Below, in pieces: positions 8,701-17,700 of a stretch of DNA of 18,839 bases (positions within the stretch are counted from its first letter, which is position 1; each line of letters opens with the position of its first letter). The notes beneath the pieces are model-generated. The model saw only the letters and a program-made list of their open reading frames with translations, was not told the DNA's origin and did no database searches. This DNA is from Trebouxia sp. TZW2008 (taxonomy: Eukaryota; Chlorophyta; Trebouxiophyceae; Trebouxiales; Trebouxiaceae). The stretch is taken from assembly GCA_002118135.1 (NCBI GenBank), contig BDIU01000550.1, positions 1 to 18,839 of the forward strand. Reading direction: 5' to 3'. Both the position numbers and the translations under genes were made by a program.

Positions 8701-11700
8701 ATGGTTGCCAATAGTCAAACAGTGGCAGCTTGCATGCATGGATACGCACAACAGATTGGGCACTTTCAGGTTTTTTTGCTTTCACAAGGCTCAAGGATCT
8801 TGATCTTCCGTCTAAGCTCATGTTGCGCACTCTGCCAAAAACACCACCTTCACAAATCATCGTCACGGTTCATCCAGGATCTTTGCCTTCACAAGGCTGA
8901 ATGCTCATTCCAGCTGCAGCCGTGCCATTGTGATGCTGACCTCCAGCAAGCGTCACAAAAATACCTTCAAATGATTGTGGTGTATGCAGGTTTGCTGTAC
9001 TCACAAGGCTGATTGGTTGGTCTGGCCACAGCCATGCCACTGTGATCATCTCAGCCAGCATCCCCTTGTGCATTGCTTATGCGATTACAGGGCATGGTCA
9101 GATGTGCTTGCATGCATGCATTGACAAGTGAACAGCTGTGGTGCATTCAGGATCTTTGCCTTCACAAGGCTGAATGCCCATTCCGAGCCGCAGCCATGCC
9201 ATTGAGACCATTCAAGCTGATATCCCTGACCTTGCCATGCAAGCCGCATTTGCATCAGTCAACAAGCAGCACCATGCATGGCTAGCAGTGTTTCAACAGT
9301 GGCGCAACCTGCATGCGTGGATAATTAACGACAGTTGTGATGCATTCAGGATCTTTGCCTTCACAAGGCTCAAAGCACATTCCAGTCGCAGCCATGCCAT
9401 TGTGATCATTGCCACACGCCTGATGTGACCATCAAAACCATCTTGTCACCAGCCAAACAGTTGCCTGACTGAAGCAAGTAATGAGAGCTGTGGTGCATGC
9501 AGGATCTTTGCCTTCACAAGGTTGAATGCTCATTCCAGCCGTAGTCATGCCATTGTGATGCTGACTATCATCAAGCGCCACAGAACAGCCCCAGGGGAGG
9601 AGGCAGGGCCCTTGCAAAAGGTCAAAATAGGCAAGCTGTTTATGGTGGACCTTGCTGGCAGTGAGCGCCTCAAGAAGTCCCTTTCCACAGGCAAGCATGG
9701 TTGTTACTAACACAAAGTCTGATTGATGCTGCATCTCTGAGCAATGCGCGCAACTTCAGTTGACGCAAATCATATTTGATGCCAACTTTGACTACCACCC
9801 TTCTACACCAGCACTGATTGAGCTTAAGCAAGACAACCTGTACGCAGGGCTTTTGTCCTCACAAAATTGTTGTTGTTGCTGTTTTTGGTGTTGTTGATTG
9901 TCTGTACAGCTGAATGTGCCTGACGCTGTGTGCAGGCTTCAAAGCTCAGAAGAATCAATTTGCTGGCCATGTGCAGGAGCAACAGGCTTGCAAACTTGTG
10001 CTGCAGTTGTAAGGTTTGTCCTACTCTAGGGTCTGACAAACTGCAACGTCTGTTCTGTCAATCTGCAGGCTTGAGGGCATCAGAAGCCAAGAACATCAGT
10101 CTGTCCCTGACATTGCTGGGCATGTGCATCAACGCCATGCTCGCAAACCTGTCTGACTGGTGTCTCTTACACAAGCTGCAGGGTTCAGGGCTTGTCACCA
10201 TTGCCAGAATCCAATGTCTGTCTGATGAGGAGTGTTTACTGATGAATGCAGGCTTGAGGGCTTCAGAAGCCAAGAGCATCAATCTGTCCCTGACTTCCCT
10301 GGGCATGTGCATCAATGCGCGGGCTGACCCCAACTCCAGCCATGTGCCCTTCAGAGACTCCAAACTTACGCGCCTCCTGCAGGTATGTCGCTTCGTGATG
10401 AACATTTGTTGTTGCTGCTGCACCCATGAGAGAGCATAAAAGTCAAGGCGGTCTCATCATCAGCCGCAATCCTTTGGAGCTATTTCAAATCGGTGCAGGT
10501 CCCTCAAGAGTCGCAATTATGACAGCATGGAAAAGTGATGCAGTACTTGCTGCACACGCAATTTGATGAATCTCAAAGTGTGTCCTCAGATGATTGATTT
10601 TGTTGATCTAGTCCAACACTTATGACCCCTCACATCTCATTCAGTTGTGCAACAGTCACTAGGCAGCAACGCAGAGACCTCTTTTGTCAGTGCTGATGCA
10701 AATCCCGAGGAGCGTGTGGATGAAAGCTTGCAATGTGTCCAGTCTTTGTTCAGAGCCAGACTACATGTGTTCAACAAACATTGACTATGCAGGAGTCACT
10801 GGGGAGAGACGCAAGACCTCCTTAGTCATTGCTGTGGCAAACGCTGAGGAACATGCAGTCATTGCAAACCTGGTTTTGAGCCAGAACCCATGTGGTCATT
10901 CGCCATGATCTATGCAGGCGTCATGAGGTGGAAACGCAAAGACCTCTTAGTCATTGTTGTGCTAACCCTCATTTGTCATTGTCTATGCAGGAGTCACTGG
11001 GAGGAAATGCAAAGACCTCCTTAGTCATTGCTGTGGCAAACGCTGAGGAGCATGTGGATGAAAGCATGCAGTCACTGCAATTTGGTTCCAGAGCCATGCG
11101 CATCATGACTCGTGCCGTAGTCAATGAGCGGGTTGACGTCAAGGTTGACATTGCACCGGAAATCTTGGCTGAGCTGGAACAGAAAGAGGATCAAGCAAAT
11201 GCTTTAGCCCTGAGTCTGATGGCCAAGGAGAATGAGCTGGAACAAGCTCAGGGGGATCTCAAGGTATTTCAGCTGCTGCATTTGTTACTTACCTACATTC
11301 ACAGTTGATCTTAATCTCTGGAGCTTTTCATGCAGTGACACTTGATCATACTTCTGGTACCATGTCTGCATTCACAGTCAGTCATGGTGGCAAGGCTGGC
11401 TCGCTGCCTCTGTTTGTAGCGCCTCCTTGGCTCTGAACTTGTTGTGCAACAAAGCCTGATCACAAATGTCGTAACTGCTCAAGCTGGCTTGCTTTCTGCT
11501 CAAGAGCTTGCATGGGGCTGCAGGTGCGTGATGGGCAGCAAATCATCCATGAGTCTCTGCAATCTGTAAAGTTTCTCATACAAACCTTTTGCATGTTGAG
11601 AGGTGGATGTGCTCAAACGGGGTTGCCTTGCTGACATGGGCTGCTTGCCTCATGACAAGTACAGCCAGAAAGCTTCTTGATGCTCAAGGCTCAGTCATCT

Positions 11701-14700
11701 CTTGTTTTGTGCGACGTACAGCAATGCAGACAGGGCGTCTCACGTTGCAGAGATCTTGTGTTGGCACAAGAGTCACTTGCAGGTGTAAACGGGACAATAT
11801 CATGTCATGTCTTTGCCGCAGGAAGAGAGGGAAAGGAGCAATGCTATTGCAGAGGCATTGCGGCGGGAAAGGCAAGAGTTGGAGGAGCAGCAGAATGAGC
11901 TGATTAGGCAGCGGGAAGCTCAGCTAGAAGCCGAGAAGGAGCAGCGGGAAACTTTGGCTCGACAGCTGCGGGCAACCCAGGTGAACCTTTTGAGCCTAAG
12001 AGCCTGATTGAATGTCAACGACTGCTGATGCTACTGACAACTTGTCTACCGTCAGCTGAACACACTCAGGCGCTTCTGCTGACTGTGACATTGTGTCTAA
12101 ACTTGCAAAGCTGCTGATTGTTGCTCCAAATGCATCAAAAAATTGCACAAGGAAAGGTAGCCATGAACAGAAGAATCTTTGCTGACCCAGGGCTGCAAGC
12201 ATCACTATTGACCTGAAGTTTGACAATCTGACTTCTGAAATCTTTCAGTGCTTGCAGGATTAGGATGACGAAGAAAACCAACAAATGTAGCACAAGCGTG
12301 ATCAGGGTCTTGACTCAAGTTCTGACAAATTCACTGTGTTTATAGCAACAGCCGCAAGAGCGTGGGCAAGGGCAGCTAAGGGCCAAAGCTGAGGGCGTTT
12401 GGCTGAAGTGAAAGTACTAGCCAAACGCCCTCAGGCAGTGCAGCAACTCGACTTTCAGCAAGTCCTTGACTTGCATAAATTTTGCGTCAGGATTCTGATC
12501 GTGTTTTGGTGCTTGAAGGACAAGGGAGAGAACCAGGAACAGCAGCACCAACGTGAGCAGGGGCAGTTGAGGGCAGAAGCTGAGGAGGCCAGGCAGGAAG
12601 TCCAGCGCTTACAGGCAGAGGCAGAACAGGGCAGAACCAAGGCAGCCCAAGACCTAGAAACCCTAGCGCACACCCATACCATTAGCCAAAACACCTTCAG
12701 ACAGCAATTGGAGTTGGAGCGGGATGCTGCGCTTCACAAGCAGCAGTTGGAAATTGACCGCCTTAGACATGGGTTGCAATTAGCGCAGGAGGCTCACACT
12801 GCTGCACAGACGGACGCTGCTCGGCTGAAGATAAAGCATGCTCATGAGCTTGAGCTGAGCGAGGTACTGAGTCAGCCTGATGTTCTGCTGTTATGTACTG
12901 CACAAACCAGCTTCAAGCTCACAGCTCAGACAGGCTGTCGAAACTGACACTGTGGCTTACGCCTCAATAAGTTGCTCATTGTTTTGTTGTCCGCCCTTTG
13001 TTTTTGCGTAACTTGTTTCATGTGGTGAGCATGCTTGCTGCACGAACTGTCAGGCAGCAAGTTGCTTGCACAGTCAACAGACCAGAATTTTGCAGCTTCT
13101 CACTTGCTTTAGTCAATGCTTCACGACAGATGCCCTGTCTGTTTGGTTTTACCTGAGAAGTCAGATCTCTTGCAGAACACTGCCTGGGTCAAACTAAGTC
13201 TGTCGTGTTTCTCTGCAGCAACGCTGACAGCAGAAGTTGCACGACATGTGAGGCACCAGTTTGCTTGCACCACATCACTGCCTTACCAAAGAATATTAAC
13301 ATGAGGATTGCTTGAAGCCAAACATGTCATGTTGAACTGCAGCAACACTGGCAGCAGAGCTTACACAGAGCAGAAGCGCACACTCAGCAGCAGACAGATC
13401 AAGTGCAAGCCCAGGCGTCTGCGCAAGACACAACCATCGCTCAGCTGTGCAGTCACCTGGACAACCTGTCTCAGACAGTCAGGTCTCTAGCCAACCAACT
13501 GATTCAAACTAAGCTTGTTATGTTGCTTTGCAGCAACACTGGCAGCAGAGATTGCACAGAGCAGAAGCGCACACTCAGCAGCAATCAGATCGAGCGCAAG
13601 CTCAAGCATCTGCCCAAGACACAACTATCGCTCAGCTGCGCAGTCACTTGGACAACTTGTCTCAGACGGTTAGGTCTCTAGATGATCAGCTGAGCACAGC
13701 CAAAAGCCAGAAGGCTCAGCTGGGCAGCACTTGTGAGGATTCGCAGCTTGAAAGGCAGCGACTAAGCAGTGAAGGGCAAAGGCTAAGGGCACAAATACAG
13801 CAGCTGGAGGCAACTGTGAGCAGCCTTAGGCAAGATCTGCAGCAGGTAATCATTTTTCTGTGCGCATGTTTGCCCTTGCGTAATAACGGCAGCCGGCTGA
13901 GTGGCAAAGAGCAGAGGCTAAGGACACAGATACAGCAGCTGGAAGCGACTGTGAGCAGCCTTAGGCAAGATCTGCAGCAGAAATACATCAACCTGTGCAC
14001 CAAAACAGCTTTTGTATGGTGAATTTGTTTTGGTCAGAATATTCTGATTTTGCACGTGTGCGTGAAAGCAGAGGTGCAAGAGGACTCCGAACCCAATTCT
14101 GCAGCTGTCTCATAATGTGCATGAATGCGCACAGGTGACAGGAGAAATTCGGGAGACGTTCAAGTGTCACTGCTTTGCTAGACAGATCACTGGCTATCAA
14201 CAGCTGTTTGCTCTTGAAATAACAGTGTGTTTTGTGTTCGAGACCTGCTTGCCTCGTTGGTCTGAAACAGTATCCTAGCTCAGAGCGTGTGTGCATGTCT
14301 TCAGGTGACACCAGAGAAGCAGGAGGCCTTGAAGTTGAATGAGGCGCAGCTGCAGGAGCATCAGGAGCTGAGATGTTTGCAGCTGTACTGTTGTTTCACC
14401 TGCAGTGTCCACTCCATGGCTGGGCTTGATGGTCAATGCATGCATGCGGGTGACAGCAGAGAAGCAGGAGGCCCTGAAGCTGAATGAGGCGCTGCTACAG
14501 GAACATGAGGAGCTGAGATGTTTGCAGCAGCACTGTTGTTTCACCTGCAGTGTTCCCTCCATGCCGAACTCAATGCAGGTGCCAGCAGAGAAGCTGAAAG
14601 CTGTGAACGCACTTTGAAGCTGAATGAGGCGCTGCTGCGGAAGCACGAGGAGCTGCTTAACGCTGAAAGCGTGATCTGAACATTACCTCCTTTCTGGCCC

Positions 14701-17700
14701 AACCCAAGAATGCCTGTGTGCAGGTGACAGCAGAGAAGCAAGAGGCCCTGAAGTTGAATGAGGCGTTGCTGCAGGAGCATGAGGAGCTGCAGGCCTTCCT
14801 TGCCCAGGAAACCTCCAGGCATCACAACGCTGAGGTATGTTCATGCCCGTGCGCAAGCCAGCAAAACAATATTGCTGTTTGCCTGAAGCTTGATCAAGTG
14901 TTTTGCGACCTGCGGTCTTTGAGGTGCACACAGTGGGCAAATTAGCGCATGCTCAGCAGCTGCATCTACTCTGTTCTGCAGTTGAATTCTGCATTCGCTC
15001 ATGTCAAAGATGATCATGAAAACTGCAGTGCAATGATTTCCTGAATGGCTAATAGCTAGCGCATCATCGCCAGCCACGATAATTCCTTTTGGCTTGTCCA
15101 TATCTGTCTCCTTTTGTAACACTAGCCACAAGGTCTGTAGCTGTCATGCTGCTTATTGAAGAGGCATCCAAACAGCTGAAACAGCAGCTTCTTGCTGACT
15201 CATGATTGTATGACTGCAGGCTGTTTTGAAGACTGAGACAGTGTCCAGTTGAGCACGCCATCAGCATTTACAGCAGCAGCTTCATTTACACTTGCCCTGA
15301 GATGCTTCACTGCAGGCTATTTCACAGGGTGAGCTGGCGTCCAGCTCAGCATGCCTTGACCAGCTGCATCAGCAGCCTCCTGCTTACTCATGTCTTACTC
15401 ATGCCTGAAACTATCTGTCTGCTTGACTGCAGGCTATATTGGAAACTGAGTTGGCGTCCAGCTCAAAACACCATCAGCAGCTGCAGCAGCAGCTGAATGC
15501 TCTTGAGAGGAATCGCACAGATCTGGAAGCGTCGTACCTGCACAACCACCGCCTGAACCATGCGGCTAGGGTGATTCAGAGAAGATTCCGCATCTGGAGG
15601 AGCAGAAATCATGTGGCCAGATTTGGCAGGGATGCAGAGGTATGTTCTGCAGGCTCACTCAATTGTACTGGGGGACTGCACCAACAACCTGTAGACTTTC
15701 TTGTCAACCTCCAGAGAAGTCCCACCCACATTGCCATGTCATGACTTCTTGTACGGCTTCTGTGCTGGCAAACAGGGCTGCTCATGAGCACATGACCCTA
15801 CTGCATGTGCGTTGTTAGTGCAACAGGAAGCTAGCAATGCTGCAGATTCTGATTGCCGTTCGTGTGCCTTCATGAGGCTTATCGCAGATTTGTGCTGGCA
15901 AGAAAGGCCTGACCTCTTAGCAAAAAGGATTGCCATCAGACAGCACTGCCTCACTCATGTCTTGCCGCGCCTAACAGCGCAAATGTTCTTGTTGCTCAAG
16001 TCATCCCACTTCATGCAGCGACTCGTCTGCTACAATCAGTCCTGATACCTCACAAACCTTGCACTTGGTTGCTGATGCCAGATCTATGTCTTGTGCTGTG
16101 TCAAGCCATGTACTGCCCGAGAAACATAGCAAAGCGGCTATGATCACAAAGGTTGCACAGAAGCATGCTCATGTCTTGTGCAAAAATGTACAAGCTGAGC
16201 ATCACAGCAAGGCAATTGGCAGAGCAGAAGGCCACTTTGGAGGGGCAACGCCATGCGCACCTGGCCTGGTCAGGGCAGGCCATGATCAGCAACAGCCTCA
16301 ATGTCATGCATGTTGCAACCCCATAAATATGCACAGACTCTAGGTGTTTGCCTATGCATTCTGCAGGCCATGTACAAGCTGAGCAGCACAGCTGGACAAT
16401 TGGCAGAGCAGAAGGCCACTTTGCCATGCCATGTGCAGGCATCGTGCACACCTAGCCTAGTCAGGGCAAGCCATAGTCAGCAACAGTGTCAAAATCATGC
16501 ACTCTTAGAACCCCCTAGATATGATTGCAGACCCAAATTGTCTGTACATGCACTGTGCAGGCCATGTACAAGCTGAGTAGCACAGCGAGGCAGTTGGCAG
16601 AGCAGAAGGCCACTTTGGAGGGGCAGCGGCGTGCGCACCTGGCCTGGTCAGGGCAGGCCATGGTCAGCAACAGCCTCAATGTGATGCAGGAAGCTGTAGA
16701 GACCATCCGCGCTGCCTTCCTGCTGCCCCAGAAAGACCTCAAGTAAGACAAAGCTGCTGACATAGTTGACATATAGCTAACAAGTACAGTTGACGGTGGA
16801 CATGCTTTTGAAAGAGAAAGCTATTGTCAAGCATGTACGTCCTTGCTGAACCACATGTGCAGGAAGCTGTAGAGAGTGTTGCTGCCTTCCTGCTGCCTCA
16901 AAAAGACCTCAAGTACGATGCAGCTGTTCCTATGATGTGCTGTGAGAAGTTTCTTGTGAAAGAGCTCAATGTGCCAAACAGAGTATGCATGGCTTTACTG
17001 AATGACACATGCATGAAGCTGTAGAGACCATATTGGCCACCTTCCTACTGTCTACCTCAGAAAGACCGTCAGTACAATGCAGCTGTTCCTATGATTTGCT
17101 GTGAGAAGCTTTCTGTGAAAGAACGCGCCGTGGCAGATGCAGCACACATGGTTTTGCCTAGTGACACATATTGTTAGCTGTAGAGTCCATCTGGGCTGCG
17201 TCCCTGCTGCCCCAGAATGACGTGAAGCCGCATGCAGATGCTGACATATATTGCTGCAGAAATGCCTGAATGAGCAACTGCAATTGAGTCTGCCAACGCA
17301 TTTTACAAGGCGGCTGTTGGGTCTGGCAAGCAGTCCTGGGCTTCAACCTGATCTGGGCTCGCATGTCTTGCAGAGTGCATGCACAATACACCAACACATA
17401 GCTGTAATGGCTTAGCCTGCGCAACATCTCCAAAATCTGTTGCTCATTTCATGCCCTGCCAGCATCTTCACAGCTCATGCACATGCTGTTGCTACAGGAA
17501 CTTGAGTGTGTTTCAGCAGAAGCTGTCCAGCTTCTCGTCTCCTTCTGGCACATCCACGCCCACGTCACGCAATGAGTCAGCTGCTTGGGCCATCCGTGCT
17601 TCTTCAGCATCTGGTAGGCACCAATTACCCTGTACTGGTGCTTTCAAAACGGTACCACCGACTGGCAAGAGCATCAGGAGTGCACTTCCAAGCCATAGTC

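Larger units (their letters stand above)
6096..11136 (+). other. Kinesin motor domain, spread over exons 2-8
   Basis: Exon 2 gives beta-1 ([12 protein letters not shown]). The 40-base exon 3 gives SEFEFDK. Exon 4 gives the P-loop and IQIYMEMIQ. Exon 5 gives [12 protein letters not shown] to LLQLGERNR. Exon 6 gives both switch motifs. Exon 7 gives [13 protein letters not shown] and the L12/alpha-5 segment [14 protein letters not shown]. Exon 8 gives [17 protein letters not shown] and FGSRAMRI, closing the domain near residue 415. No catalytic or nucleotide-contact residue is missing. Confidence 0.93.
11822..14834 (+). other. Coiled-coil stalk of the kinesin (exons 9-12)
   Basis: Exon 9 ([18 protein letters not shown]), exon 10 (109 residues from [20 protein letters not shown]), exon 11 (104 residues, including [20 protein letters not shown] and [17 protein letters not shown]) and exon 12 ([20 protein letters not shown]) are rich in E, Q, R, L and A with heptad-like spacing. 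This predicts a long parallel dimer stalk. All four exons start and end in phase 0, so each could be skipped or repeated without shifting the frame. Confidence 0.8.

Noticed and set aside
9109..9122. GCATGCATGC-type motif also seen near 8732 and 14439, considered as a recombination signal
   Set aside because: It occurs near some copies but not most, and is short enough to be chance in this TGC/GCA-rich sequence.
9700..9705. GT donor for exon 6 at catg/gttgtt
   Set aside because: Poor consensus, and it inserts three residues in a loop of conserved length. The GC donor nine bases upstream fits better.
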